Below are positions 10,939-23,326 of a stretch of DNA of 64,000 nucleotides, piece after piece (position 1 is the first letter of the stretch; each line of letters opens with the position of its first letter). This stretch comes from Polymyxa betae. Lineage: Eukaryota > Endomyxa > Phytomyxea > Plasmodiophorida > Plasmodiophoridae. The position numbers were made by a program, and so were the translations under genes. Below the pieces are notes generated by a model that was given only the letters and a program-made list of their open reading frames with translations, searched no databases and had not been told where the DNA came from. The stretch is taken from contig RBZT01000313.1 of NCBI GenBank assembly GCA_003693705.1, forward strand, positions 1 through 64,000, in the 5' to 3' direction.

Positions 10939-12358
10939 CTAATTCCGTTGATTTCTGTACATTCTTCTTTTCTTTTTAGGTTGAGATGTTTCAACAGTAG
11001 ATCGTTCAGCCTCCTTATGAGAATTCCAGTCAAATGATGTGTCTAGGATTGTGTTCACCATCCATCTTGCAAAATCATGATTAGTCTTGTCTAATACGAC
11101 AATTTCAGAGTAGATTTTGGTATTGACAAAATCTGTAACGTCCGATTCGAACTCGGCAAAATCGAGAGGTTTAAGATCGTGGCGGTCAGCAAATTTTAAG
11201 TTATAATCTCGAAATAATGGTCGTTGTAGGAATAAACCAGATGCTGGAGCTAGAGGTAATTTATACCTAATATACCAATTTAGATCATGATAGACATCAA
11301 CAAACAATATGATAATACAATTTTGTGGAATCAAACAGATCTCTTTGATACAGATGACATTGATCTAATACATTGTGATATATAGCAATACATGTACCAA
11401 TCATCTTTCGAATTTGGTTATATAGAAATGCCTGCATAAACAATCAGATTATAATCTCGTCATATTAAGATGTGTCGAACCTGGCCATGAATCTGAATTC
11501 GAATGAGATCGCCATCAGGACGATTAATAATGTCTGCTTGAAACTTGGTGATATATCGTTTAGCAGATGAATCAAAGGATGATGTTCCTGTAGTGAAATT
11601 ATGATAGCTGTTGGTGCCCAAGAATAATGACAAGATTGAGTTGAACCGATCAACGTCAATAGAATCTGTGTGTCGATTCTCAAGATTACAGATAGATTGG
11701 TTAATATCTGGAGTAGTATTGAGGGAGGTGCGATCTTCATCAGATAATTGATTTAACAGAAATCCAGGAAGGACATATTCATACTCACGAGATGTCGTCA
11801 TCAATTTCCTGCAACATTCACTTCAATATATGTCATTGATGGAAATCGATCTCTTTAATTACGAATGGAATGATTTAGTTACTCGAATACATCCATACAA
11901 TCGCACATCATCAGGTAGATGTGATTGAAGTTCTTGTATAAGATTGATATCATCAGATCTCATAGATTTCAGAGATATGACATTAATAGCAGCATGAACG
12001 CCTAATATAATGATATTATTACAATGAAATCATAAAGATGAAGAGATCAATGATAACCTTTATCAGTTCGAGATGATCTAGTCCATTGTACTTTCTGAAG
12101 TCCACCTTCATGATTATAATCAGCAATACATCCACATTTATGAAATCTATTATTCATGTGAATGAATGGATCTGCAAACAAGTCATTACAATACGCTTGT
12201 TCAAGAGCTTGTTCAACAGTTCTAACACCATCATTAAGCTGTAATCCAGAGAATTGACTGCCTAAATATCCAAATATAACAGCTATCTTCCTCTTGGCAG
12301 ATCTCTTCATATCTTCCTGAATTTCAGCAGATACTTGATCATTATTGCTACTCATCAT
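10939..12358 (-). CDS. PUS1: tRNA pseudouridine synthase, PUS1/TruA family
   Basis: The gene starts at ATG 12358 and its stop is at 10939. Clear introns are 12002-12057, 11809-11862 and 11432-11480; at least one more lies near 11270-11390 but I could not place its borders. The catalytic RTDKGVHA motif (Asp nucleophile) spans the first intron. Other family marks are KIAVIFGYLGSQFSGLQ near the start, TSREYEYVLPGFLL, the QIRKMIG motif, and APASGLFLQRPLFRDYN before a Lys-rich tail (PKKKRRMYRNQR) that may be nuclear-targeting. Eukaryotic PUS1 modifies U27, U28 and other positions of tRNA and also snRNA and mRNA sites. Confidence 0.85.
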
Positions 12359-12499
12359 TCAACAACAACAATAAATAACAATCTGTTTGTTGACCGAACT
12401 GCGCAAAATCCCAAATCGGTCCAATACAAAGAATAGTTGAAGAAGTTGAAGCGAATTTCTATTTAATTTAGTGTGAATAGAATGCAGATCATGCATAGT

Positions 12500-12838
12500 T
12501 CAGAGACGTCGCTTCCATGATAACAATGCAGTCTTTAAATCTCGTGATAATTCCATATTTGGTGCAAATCTGGAGAATATACGATCTAATGCAGTCTCGT
12601 CAGATCTTTCAATCTCATGCCGTAGTTTCTCCAATTTCATACGTTCATCTTTATTGAAATACTGAACAACATGCAATCAGTAAGTAAGCAATTTTACAAT
12701 GTAAAACAATAATATTCAGACGTCGGTCTCACTGGCTTGTTCTTTCTTCTTAAATATTCCAGTTGTTGTTAATAATCTAATTGGATATTTCAAATGAAAT
12801 GATCCAACCAATGGTTTGTTCTGAACCACTCTCTTCAT
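12500..12838 (-). CDS. Mitochondrial F1-ATPase inhibitor, IF1 family
   Basis: Two exons (12838-12722 and 12661-12500, intron 12662-12721) give a 92-residue protein. It begins with a basic, Ser/Thr-containing presequence (MKRVVQNKPL...RLLTTTG). The IF1 core follows: FKKKEQASETDYFNKDE with the family F-x-K-R/K-E-x-A pattern, then a charged helix KLEKLRHEIERSDE. IF1 blocks ATP hydrolysis by F1 when the membrane potential collapses. The C-terminus (about residues 65-92) is not the usual long His-rich coiled coil. The window also holds the F1 assembly chaperone ATP12 and MIC10, which act on the same complex or membrane. Confidence 0.7.
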
Positions 12839-13676
12839 TATCCACATAGATTTTGATATCTTCTTCATCAATAACGGTCGTCTCTGTGCTTCGTATTGCT
12901 GAACAAGATTCAACTTCTAGCAAGATACACGGTGATTGTAATGATGCTATAAGAAATGAATGATCGGAGATCAAGCCATAGGATATTCATTGTCCATAGA
13001 TATGGTTCAGTCAAATTCCATCAATAATCAGTTACTTATTTAGCAGAAATTGTTGTATCTGATTACCTTTCAGGTATATCAAATTCATCAGATAATTAAC
13101 TATCATACAATGGTATTTCATAATACATTTGAGTGAGAAGTTCGGCATAATGATATTATAGAGAATTGGGTGCCCAATTCGATGGTCTCTGTGATCCCCG
13201 ATATCATGAGGATCACACATGTATTGATTGCATTATGTTCCTATAGGATATAATAACTATTCGCACTGATCAGATAAGCTGATTAGAATGTGATTGCGAT
13301 CATATATAGGACGTATTCCACTGAATATCAAGTAATGATTTCATTGTTTGAATACATTTGAAAGATGATATTAAGTAATCTGGATAGATCCACTCGATAT
13401 ATTTACTGCTATTCGATCACGTAAAATAGAACGATGAGCTTCTGATTTCTTGACTTGATCTGGACCATCCTTCCAATAACCGAACTTCTTAGTTGGCATA
13501 TCCCAGCGCTTCTTACTACAGTTTCCATGTTAAAAGAGATTAAGATCAAATAGATAGGGAACCTACAGTTGCAGGATATCCTGCTCTGACTTGGCAATAA
13601 CGGCCTGAATCTTATCAAGACGGGATTCAGGAGATTCCATGAACTTGGTAATGAGATTAGTAAGTATATGGACCAT
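12777..13676 (-). CDS. Unassigned small multi-exon locus upstream of IF1
   Basis: An ATG at 13676 opens an exon (MVHILTNLITKFMESP...) joined over a GT-AG intron to KKRWDMPTKKFGYWKDGPD...EAHRSILRDR. From there it can end at TAA 13371-13373 (about 80 residues in all) or continue into fragments at 13370-12777, such as a KYIEWIYPDYL stretch and a terminal acidic piece with VIDEEDIKIYVDNEE. The last fragment overlaps the IF1 presequence in another frame. I cannot tell whether this is one gene or two and recognise no family. Confidence 0.3.
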
Positions 13677-14323
13677 GATGATATATAAATGATATGAGAT
13701 TATGTATGGATATATGACTGATATATATAACACTATCAACTGTCATATGTGGTTATACAACAGACACACCATTACATGTAACATAACACCATGTAATACT
13801 ACACACATTGAAACCCAATAATCACCTGAATATTCTCTTCTGCAACTATATATTTTCAAATGTTTAAACTTCTGTAAGGGGTCCGACATGACAGCCATAC
13901 CAGACGATTCTAGTTACCTATAAAAATTGACTGAAGTCTACTTTTCATAGAGATATTATGCATTTGCTGTGTGCCAGATTTGACAGTAGAAATGATTGGC
14001 GTTCAAGACGATTACGAGTGGCGTATATCAGGAGCATCGAAACTTGCTTCAGTAATATCGTTCACAATATCTAGCAAAACACCGAAACGAAGAAACATTT
14101 GGTCTTCTAGCTAATCTTCTACGACAGTAATGAAAGACGTCCGGGGCAAGATTGGGATATCATACATGACTGGATTTACACCAGGAATTCAGTGAAATCA
14201 GAGGATTTCTAATCGTCGAATATTTATGGTGAATTTCCAGAGCAATGTACACAATTAACCGTGAAGATAAGATGAGAATGAAAATTGCAGAGGGCCAGTG
14301 AATGTGAGAAAATACACTGATAT
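13677..14323. other. Intergenic region, no gene seen
   Basis: About 650 bases between an unassigned locus and the 3' end of the Pol I large-subunit gene. Only short shadow ORFs are present. AT-rich alternation (atatatataacac) occurs near 13720-13735. No RNA gene was recognised. Confidence 0.5.
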
Positions 14324-17300
14324 TTACATTGAGATGGGCTGCATAAGATCGAAAGCACCGGATCCAGATCGGACCACCTGCCCGAGAATAATTCGAGAGC
14401 TTGGTGATAGCTGGCTGTCGTCATCGCCATTCAAAATGGCATCCAACAAGAACTTCATTGACGTTTCGTACGTCATCTTCAGCCATGGCGAACCGTTGTC
14501 GTCAATTCCTACACGATTCAAAGCTCGGTATCCACCACTCCAAGTCATATAATCAGCAAGCAGATATAAATGTCGGTAATCCACCTGAACGCAAATTGCC
14601 TCGTCAAAATGTGAAAGCAGCGATGGGAAAATGTACATACCGAAATACCATAAACAGCAAAAACCGAAGAGATTTCGCGAACAATAGCAGCCCGAGCACA
14701 CTCGACACCATACGTCTGTAGTAGCGCCGCGATATCATTCGTATTGATCCGGTTGATGTCAAGCAGGTCGGCGTATTGCCAAAGCGCTTGGAAGTTGACA
14801 CCATCGGTTTGGACAATGTTGACATCACGTTTGTCAATGGTTCGAGTTGTGACGTAGCATTTGCTGATGTTGGGCGTAGCACGAACCAAGACGTTAGACT
14901 GAACGCGATCGATCAGCGACATGATCAGAAGTCGTGGTGCATTCAGAGGGAGCTGCAATGTCAGCTGAACGAAAGATCCCTTCGAGCTAAAAGTCAACCG
15001 GTTCACGAACGGAGAGGCAACACCGTGGCGACTTTCGTAAATTTCATCATCATCAGACCTTGAATCTTCCGGTAAAGAAGCCTTTATGACATTGGCGTCG
15101 TCATCACGGTCAGATTCAGGTTCAGAATCAGCATCAGACTCAGAAGACAAATTATCGTCCGAGTCCGCATCGCTTTCTATGTTTTGCTCGTTATCGGAAT
15201 CCTTGTTCTTCTTTCCCGATTTAGGTGCGTCGTTATCACCTTCTCGCTCTTCATCGTCACCGACAGCAACATCACTATCCTGAACCGAGGACACAGGACG
15301 AGAAGCGATCTTAATTCCGGAGGATTTGGAAATAAGAGCGCATAGCTTGGGAGCAAATTGCTTCGTAATGGCCTTTTCCACATCTTTCATGGACATATCG
15401 AAGTTTGATAGCGGATTCAAATCTAACCGGATGGCAAATAACCGCTGTCGGGTTCCATCCGTACCTGTCCCGATACTCTCTCGGCAACTACAAATGCACT
15501 CAGATCATTGACAAAAACAATTTGCCTTGGAAATAAAACTTAAGAAAAAAGTTCAGCAATCCCGAAAAATAGAATGTAAGCACAAAACATGCAATGACGT
15601 ACGATGCCTGACGGATCAATTCTTGCAGCTTGATTTGGCGTAAGCGATGTGCGAGCGTCTGGGCATCTTCAACGCTATCAAAACCGGGCTTCAGGTAGAG
15701 TTCCATCAGTGGCGTCTTGATGTGATCCGACGCAGTCATGATAATTTCAACGAGACGTGGAATACCCAATGTTACGTTGGCACCACCAAACCCGGCAAGA
15801 TGGAACGTGTTCAATGTCATTTGAGTGGAAGGTTCACCAATAGATTGTGCTGTCAAAACACCGACATTTTCACCCGGATCTGCCAACGAATTCATGTACT
15901 TGAGCCACATTATCATTTCGAATTTCTCCCGGGTCAGGCCTGATTTCCCGAAGAAACCATCACTGGCGGGGTTTTGGCAGAATTCGGCGACTTTGCGATG
16001 GAAAGATTCCGATACTGAGCCGAGAGTGGAGCCCGGGGCGAACAGCGACATGATGGGAGGCATATCAGGGCAGCGTAAAACGCGATCCCAATGATGAAGG
16101 GCCTGGTCAGGATCAAGCTGGGTCAAAGCCACACGAGGGTTCAATCGATGTAGAACAGCTCGATAATTCTGTGCCAAAAGCCCATGATCAGATAATGATA
16201 GACTCTTGGTTACATCCACTGAATCTTCTCCATAATAGAACATCACTAGGAAAAGGGAAAATAATCAGACGCAATGGAAATTAGCACGCCAACGAACTTA
16301 CCAACATCACCCCTTTCGTTGCGGACAGTGTAGTCGTACTGGACCGAAAGAGATTCGAGATGTTTCATAAGACAACGTTGTAGATATCCGGACCTACTGG
16401 TCTTTACAGCAGTATCGACAAGACCTTCACGTCCAGCCATACAATGAAAGAAGTACTCAGCAGGCCGAATACCAGTTAAAAACCTGATCATGGTTAGTCA
16501 ACAATCGTCATGAAAGTTCCAACAAACGAAAACGAAATTTCTGTAAACAAAAGGGGGAGCAGAGCGTGGGCGGTTATGTACCGATTGCTGATCCATCCAC
16601 CGGCACGCGACTGTGCATCGAAAGGGCTGAAGCAGGGGAGAGTACGGCCCGAGGCCATTCGAGGCACACGTGCACCTTCCAACTCCTGTTGGCCCAACAA
16701 ACACGAGATCTGACTGAAGTTAACTTTAGAACCTTTGGCACCTGTACGGAACATCAGCTCCCTTATACAATACAATGAAAATCAGCCAGCGCGGCAAATA
16801 CCAGAGATGGTCATCATTGAGAAGTTATTCGCTGGAAATGGTTTAAGCTGCCCAATAGGTAGACACTTCGATATGATACTTGAAGTGACCGAATTCATGG
16901 CTGACTTCACAAACCCATCAAGCGACTTCGTACCGGCCGCGCCTAATAGGGATCAAAATGCTAAAGCTGCTTGAAACCATAATTCTAACCCGTTTGCCGC
17001 AGACGAGCGCCACATTGCCGACGAACATGTTCCTGATCGGAGGCGTCACACTCGGCAAATTTCGCGGTCGCATGCAATGCTCGACTGTCAGCCTCGGAAA
17101 TGGCGGTACGACGGTCGAGCTCGGCGAACGGGCGGACAAGAAGATCATCAATGCCACACGTGAATGCCCGGAAGATCTGAAGATAGGCAGTGAAGAGCTG
17201 ACCAAGAGCGGTCAACAAATCAGCACTATGGCTAGCACCATATAGCTCATATACACAGTGAACTAGACCAAATTTCTTCGCACCAAACTATGCAAGCGAA

Positions 17301-20193
17301 AATCAGTTACAGGTCATAAAGCGAAGACAACATCAACAAAAATAACACGAACAAAAAAGTGATGCAAACCGACCTGAGACTTATCGAGGACACCCGATAG
17401 TAGCTGATTTTGGCGAATGACGACAAAACCTTCCTCACAGGATTTAGAGCCCCAGGTGTCTCCCGGAATTTGAGACTTCGAATCGATATTTAACGGTGCC
17501 AACTGCTGCCCAATCATGGAAAGCAGTGACGAGATGACCTGCTTGCCGGTCCATAACGGTTTGGGCTTCATGACAGCCGGTGTTGGGCAAGGTAATCGAA
17601 CTTGCGATGATACGATCGAACTAGTGGCAGCATATAACAGCTGCATGAATTCATCACGTGTGAAAAACGAATCACGCTTGGTAATGAGCACACCGGCCAC
17701 GACATGATCCTGAATGAGGCCTCGTAATGGCGTTCCATCCTTACAGGTCAGGTATTGCTGTTCAGTACAAGCGATATTGTAGCCTTCAGCACGGGCCAGT
17801 TCCGATTGCGGAAAGTGGACGTTGATTTCATCACCGTCAAAATCAGCATTATACGTGTTACAGTTGGCGTAATGCATACGAATGGTCTGCTGATTCTTAA
17901 GCAGACGAACACGATGAGCCATCATCGACGCCTTATGCAGAGTTGGTTGACGATTAACCAAAACCACATCGCCTAACATAGCAGGTTAGCTAAATGAAGG
18001 AAGACGCAGCATACAAAAACTTACCGTTCATGAGATGACGACCAACAACTTTTTGTTTGATCTGAGTGCCAATAACAGTGGTGTTATTTCTTAATGTGTC
18101 GTTCAAAGCGTTGTCGCCGGCCAATAACGTCTGCGAGATGGCAACACGCTGAGCCCGGCTTCGCTTTGCTAAACTGATTTGACGCCCGTCGGCGTCACTG
18201 ACAAAATTGGCACCCGGATGGGACTCGGTACCGTTAATCACCATTTGCCGAAGCAACTCGACATTGTGAGCGGTCACCGGTTCCGGGTACGTCAGCTGCT
18301 TAGCAAACTCCTCGGGAATACCGATCTCACCAACATGTAAATTGGGATCTGAGCAGCATGAATTAGTCGGAATGGTGAATAAAATTACACCAACCTGGCG
18401 AGATGACAGAGCGGCAACTGAAGTTAACACGCTTTCCCATCATATTCTGACGAAATAAACCGGCTTTCTTCTCCAGTCGTTGACGAATACCGGGAATGGC
18501 CTAAAATATGTTGAAGTCTGATTATCGCAATGTGGATTAAAACAAACACGAGTATTGGCGCTGATCTGTGGACCCTTGGAGCTATCCATTAACATATTGG
18601 TTTGAGTCTGCATATCGACCCATGCTGCATACAGGTCAGAGATAGTCACATCCTACAAAAGTTACATTTAACATAATGCTGAGCAGCTGGGTGTCCATAA
18701 GCAGAACTTCAATACCTGTTTCTTCTCGGCTAACGCCGCACTAGCTGTGACGAATTGATGAGATGCTGACAGGATATTCCTGAAATAAACATTCTCGGGA
18801 TTCTCCAGGGTCTGATCGCCCATAACTACAGGTGGTCGATATCTTCATTGTCACAGATTAGTAACAATCACAGAAATGGCATCGAAGGTGTTGGTTCAAA
18901 AAGAGGCACAAATGATGAGCGTGGCCATTTTTAGCAGGTAACGTAGGCGACAGGGGGTCCCGCCACGACCAGAAGTTACAAACGTTACAAAACAATGATT
19001 TTCACAATAAAAGGTGAAATGAAGACTGAATTCACAGCAGCTTACTTAGAAGGTGGAACTACAAGACGATGTAGAAAGAAGGATTGGGCAGTCAGATGTG
19101 GAAAGAGCACGTTCATGACAGACCCAGCATGTTCATAGAGAAGTTCAATGTACTTCTCCGCTTCGTTTGGCAGAAGTAACGTCGATGACAGCCGTCGCTG
19201 TTCGTCATCGACAACAGCATCGTCAAGAATGCCTATTCAGAGGATTAACGATCACACTGGTCCATAACGAAGAAAACAAACCTTGACGTTCGCAATTCAA
19301 GCCCTTTCGAGCAGCCTGAGCTAATTGTCGAACGCCAAGAGGAACGATATAGATTTTGACAGCACGCTCAGAACGAAGTTTTGGTGAAATGTGCTTGCAC
19401 TATACACATTGAATAAGCAAATGGTTACCGAGCAAGCGAAATAAGTTGAAAATGACACATTTCTGAAAACAACGAAATGAGAGTTTAAATTTATAAGCAG
19501 AAAATGTGAATTTAAAAGAAGCAGATGATGTAATATTACCCGAAGACATGAAGTAGGTATAGGCCATCTAAGAAATTGCCTAAGAACCTGACGTCGTGCT
19601 AACTGAATATGAGGTCGACTAACATCACCTCCAGCATGTTGACTACAGATCTCTTCGACTCGTTCCATAACTTTATCCCAGCTGTCAATACCAACATCGC
19701 CAACATCTTCGTCAGAATCATCAACCACATCATCGATATCGTCACCATCATCAACATGCTGCCGAGCGGCCTGGGCCGCTTTCGCTGCAGTCGTGATCTC
19801 AATATTATCAGCATCAGATAGGCGACCTCTGTTGATTAGCTCTAGCTTCGTTTGTAGCATGGCTAACGAGGCGCTCTTGAATTTGAAACGATGGCAATAG
19901 GAGCATTGTGCTCGAAGTATTTTGATCAAAAGATTAAATAAATATGGCTGATATAAAGGGGCGGGCAGTACAATATGACCAACATGTCCAGGACATCTCT
20001 CAAATGGTTGTGAGCATGTTGTACATGAGGCTAATTTATCAATTGGACCCATATCAGGATCATACAAACCATGGGCGATAGGCTGTTTAAGAGAATCCAG
20101 TCCATCACCATTCTGAACATGGCAGACAGACAATGCCTCAACATCAGCTGACGATAGCAGACAGAATTCAACTGATGATACAGTCGCCGTCAT
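14324..20193 (-). CDS. RPA1: RNA polymerase I largest subunit (A190)
   Basis: A large gene of roughly 15 exons runs from ATG 20193 to the stop at 14324. The N-terminus has the zinc motif C57-x2-C60-x6-C67-x2-H70 in a CPGHVGH context. The active-site metal loop NADFDGDE lies near 17827-17850. The bridge-helix region reads [21 protein letters not shown] (about 16380-16460) and the trigger loop [20 protein letters not shown] (about 15750-15820). A long Asp/Glu/Ser-rich insert at about 15080-15330, with the C-terminal [10 protein letters not shown]...GSGAFDL, separates Pol I from Pol II and III. There is no heptad CTD. The enzyme makes pre-rRNA in the nucleolus. The gene is divergent, across 116 bp, from the RPAC1 gene. 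Exon borders in 18400-19320 are approximate. Confidence 0.93.
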
Positions 20194-20309
20194 CTGATCG
20201 TGCCAACGACGACGTCGCTGGAGAGAAAGTACGATTCAGGGACGAATGGCGGACTCCGTGACGGAGTTCGTCCTAGAACGACAGACAGATCATCGATATT
20301 TTTTGATCA
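20194..20309. promoter_or_regulatory. Shared divergent promoter of Pol I subunits A190 and AC40
   Basis: Only 116 bases separate the ATG of the A190 gene (-) from the ATG of the AC40 gene (+), so both must be driven from here. It contains an exact palindrome ACTCCGTGACGGAGT at 20253-20267 and a GACGACGTCG element near 20208. The core TCCGTGACGGA recurs upstream of the eL30 gene (36517-36527). Co-regulation of two subunits of one enzyme is the natural reading, but it is inference. Confidence 0.6.
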
Positions 20310-21427
20310 ATGCAGGAGAGCCTGGCTGAGATCCGCTCTCGAGTATTCATTGAAGGCGGTGCCCCAGCCCATACAGCTGGTATTGATGATGCGCTAGCCT
20401 TCAGGTCACTCGGAATAGGTCGTTCCTGATCAAATGACACGGGCTTTGGTTCACAATTAATCACTTGTCATTAGATAATACGCTCGATGTATTCGGCGGT
20501 GAATGCACCATTCGTCATGTCGATGACGAAGAAATCGTATTCGAATTGAAGGGTGTCGATGCGCCCATCGCCAATGCTCTTCGTCGTGTAATGATCGCTG
20601 AAGTCCCGACTATGGCAATTGAGAAATGCAACATTTATCAGAATACTTCGATTATGCAGGATGAGGTACTAGCCCATCGTCTAGGTCTGTTACCAATCTA
20701 TGCCGATCCTCGAGTTATGGAATATGTTGATGAATCTGGTAAAGCTACACCTAAGAACACAATTGTATTTCGTCTTTGTGTCACATGCAGTGAAGCACCT
20801 GGAACATCACCTACTGATCCACCATCAGTTCGATATCGTAACTCGAAGATTTATTCACGAGATTTAGAATGGGTCCCGCAAGGCCAATACCAGCGAGATC
20901 TGTTCGCTGATAATCCACCTCGTTGTGTTGATCCCGATATTCTCATTTGTGAACTTCGACCTGGTCAGACTCTAGAATTGGAATTATTTTCTGAGAAAGG
21001 CATTGGGCAGACTCATGCGAAATGGTCGCCCGTCTGTACAGCTGCATATAAATTACAGCCTGAAGTCAGTATTGACGAGAACGTCTTTATTACTGGGCGC
21101 GAGGCTGAGAATCTCGTCAAGAGATGTCCAATGGACGTTTTTGATATTGAAGATGGTCGAGCGATTGTTGCTAGGCAAGATAACTGTACAATGTGTCGAG
21201 AATGTATCCGCGATACCGATTACCCGATCAAATTAAGACGAGTCCGTGATCATTTCATCTGTAAGGATTTTTGGAATTTATCTCGGGAATCGTATTTTGA
21301 TTAATAGTTAGTTACGGTTGAATCTACCGGAGTCTATAAAGCCAAAGAGATCTTGGTAGAAGCTCTCAATGTTCTCGCTGATAAATGCAGAACTTTGTTA
21401 GACTGTTTAGATGGTGTATCACAATAA
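20310..21427 (+). CDS. RPAC1: RNA polymerase I/III shared subunit RPAC1 (AC40)
   Basis: Three exons (introns 20419-20474 and 21261-21311) give 336 residues in closed frame, matching the family size. The alpha-like dimerisation domain reads PIANALRRVMIAEVPTMAIE with QDEVLAHRLGLLPI. AC40-specific stretches follow: GQTLELELFSEKGIGQTHAKWSPV and a C-terminal RDHFIFTVESTG. A Cys cluster (CTMCRECIR, residues about 265-275) replaces non-Cys residues of human RPAC1 and resembles the iron-sulphur or zinc patch of archaeal and some eukaryotic D subunits. AC40 pairs with AC19 to start assembly of both Pol I and Pol III. I chose ATG 20310 because it gives the expected EIRSRVF lead and correct splice phase. 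Confidence 0.9.
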
Positions 21428-21816
21428 AATTTGTTTTAATATATTCTTGAATTAGACATCCTCTTGGGCCTGATTAGTATCCATGGCTAACATTTTCAGG
21501 CTCGTGATTTTGCTCGATTCCGATAATTACCAAATTACATTGCTGTCTTCAGATCTACCGGTTGAATTTCAGTTCAATATCCTAGCTGCTATAGATAAGC
21601 CCATAGCTATAAAGACGAGACAGGCTCTCATTGCTACTTCGTATTTGTAATTGTAACAATACAGCTAATGTCTGCTGTGCTGTCTGTAAGAGGCGCAGCC
21701 TCTGTCTATCTCTTCCTGTGCTGTCTGGTACTTTTCCTCACATTTTGACGTCTATCCACTATCGTCATTGCTGAAAATTACCACATCTAGACCCACTGCG
21801 AAACTCTGATCCGGTC
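21428..21816. other. Intergenic region between RPAC1 and the ArfGAP gene
   Basis: No gene recognised. Holds the RPAC1 3' end (AATAAAATT at about 21422) and the ArfGAP promoter. Confidence 0.5.
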
Positions 21817-23105
21817 ATGGGGGCCGGCGAAATCGACAGGCTAAAACAGCTGTTAAAAAAGCCTGACAATAAAACCTGCGCCGACTGCAATAGCAAGCAG
21901 CCTCGTTGGGCCAGTATTAATCTGGGATGTTTCATTTGCATCCGATGTTCTGGTAACAAAGCATGAAAAACGCAATCAAATCTTTGATGCGAGCTTGCTG
22001 TTTCTCAGGGATTCACCGTAGCGTTGGCGTTCACATATCGAAAGTTCGATCTGTCACGCTCGATGAATGGCAGCCAGCTTGGGTTGATAATATGGAGAAA
22101 TGGGGAAATAAGAAAGTTAATCAACGTAATTATACACGTTGCATAATCTAATTTCTCTGAATAACTCTAGTTTATGAGGCTAAGCTCGGCAATGCTCGAA
22201 AGCCCGACGCCACCACCGGTGACCGTGAAATGGAACAATATATTCGACAAAAATACGAACATAAAGCTTTTATGGCCAAAGAAGCTGCTCGTAAATCTAA
22301 ACCAGTAGCGATTTCCAGCGAAGAGGAAAGCGAGAGTGAAGAGGATTCAGAATCCAGTGATGAGAGCGAACTGAGCGAAGATGAAAAAGCCACTGCCAAT
22401 CCTCTACCGAAGCCAAATAGTAGCAAGTCGGCTTCGAGAAGGAAAGAATCACAACCTTCACAGTCTAAAGGCACGAAAGTCGATGCAGGTTTAACCTTAA
22501 AGTTCGAAAAAGTTGGCGTGAGTTCAACTACTGAATCTTTTGCCGACCAAGCACCGGCTGCCAAAACAGCAACATCTGGCAACAATAACAATGACTTTGG
22601 GCAGTTTGGTGATTTCTTCGGGGCAGAAAGCAAACCTGCAAGTTCTGCTTCTACCTCCAACGATAAGGATTTCATCATGAGCCTATTCCAGAGTACTCCT
22701 GCGAGCCAGCCTGATCCTTCTGCTGCAAATGCACAAGGACTTGTACACTCAGGACCCTATATGCAAGCACCTACCATGGCCCAATATGGCCAAATATCTC
22801 CCCAGATGCCATATCAAATGATGCAAGGCATGCCGCCGACGTCAGCATATCCTTCAGGTCCTGCTTCTGCCATGCCATATACTACAGCACCAAACTACCC
22901 ATCAAATGCTCCAATGATGAATTCATTCGGACCGAATGCTCCAGAAATGACGGCACAGTACCCTCCAATGATAAATATGGGTCCAGTGTATGGGCAGCAA
23001 CAGCAAGCAGGTCCTTTAAACGGTCAGGTATCACAACAGGCCTCCATGGCATACAACCAGGTGCCACAGCAATCATCATGGCCTTCCCAAGGCCAATATC
23101 AATAG
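21817..23105 (+). CDS. ArfGAP, SMAP/AGE2-type
   Basis: Three exons (introns 21953-22008 and 22126-22170) give 395 residues. The ArfGAP zinc finger [19 protein letters not shown] then CIRC has the family C-x2-C-x16-C-x2-C spacing, followed by [15 protein letters not shown], which holds the catalytic arginine. The domain occupies about residues 10-120. Then come an acidic Ser/Glu patch ([16 protein letters not shown]), an FGDFFG motif of the kind bound by clathrin-adaptor ears or NPF/DFG partners, and a long Gln/Pro/Met-rich tail. Such proteins stimulate GTP hydrolysis by Arf at the trans-Golgi and endosomes and aid clathrin-coat release. Confidence 0.88.
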
Positions 23106-23326
23106 AGAACTAATTGTTAAAACGAATCATGTGTTGCTGCAGGTTACCAAATCTGAGCCACTATGATAAACGGTTACTTTCCGAGAAACAGAAAAAACGA
23201 GTAAGTAAAAAAACTGAAATAGAAAGGAGTTTATGAATCGCAGTTGATAAGTTGGGATGGATTTAGCACCAACAATCGCAGACCCAATTCCTCCAATCTG
23301 CTTCGAGAATTCATACAAACGCTAAA

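Noticed and set aside
22172-22678. Open frame of 168 codons on the minus strand
   Set aside because: It is the antisense shadow of the Ser/Glu-rich and Gln/Pro-rich part of the ArfGAP gene, which has clear domains and splice sites on the plus strand.
23127-23318. 63-codon minus-strand ORF after the A20/AN1 gene
   Set aside because: It starts plausibly (MYEFSKQIGGIGSAIVG) but has no recognisable family and lies in the convergent 3' zone. Kept out for lack of support.
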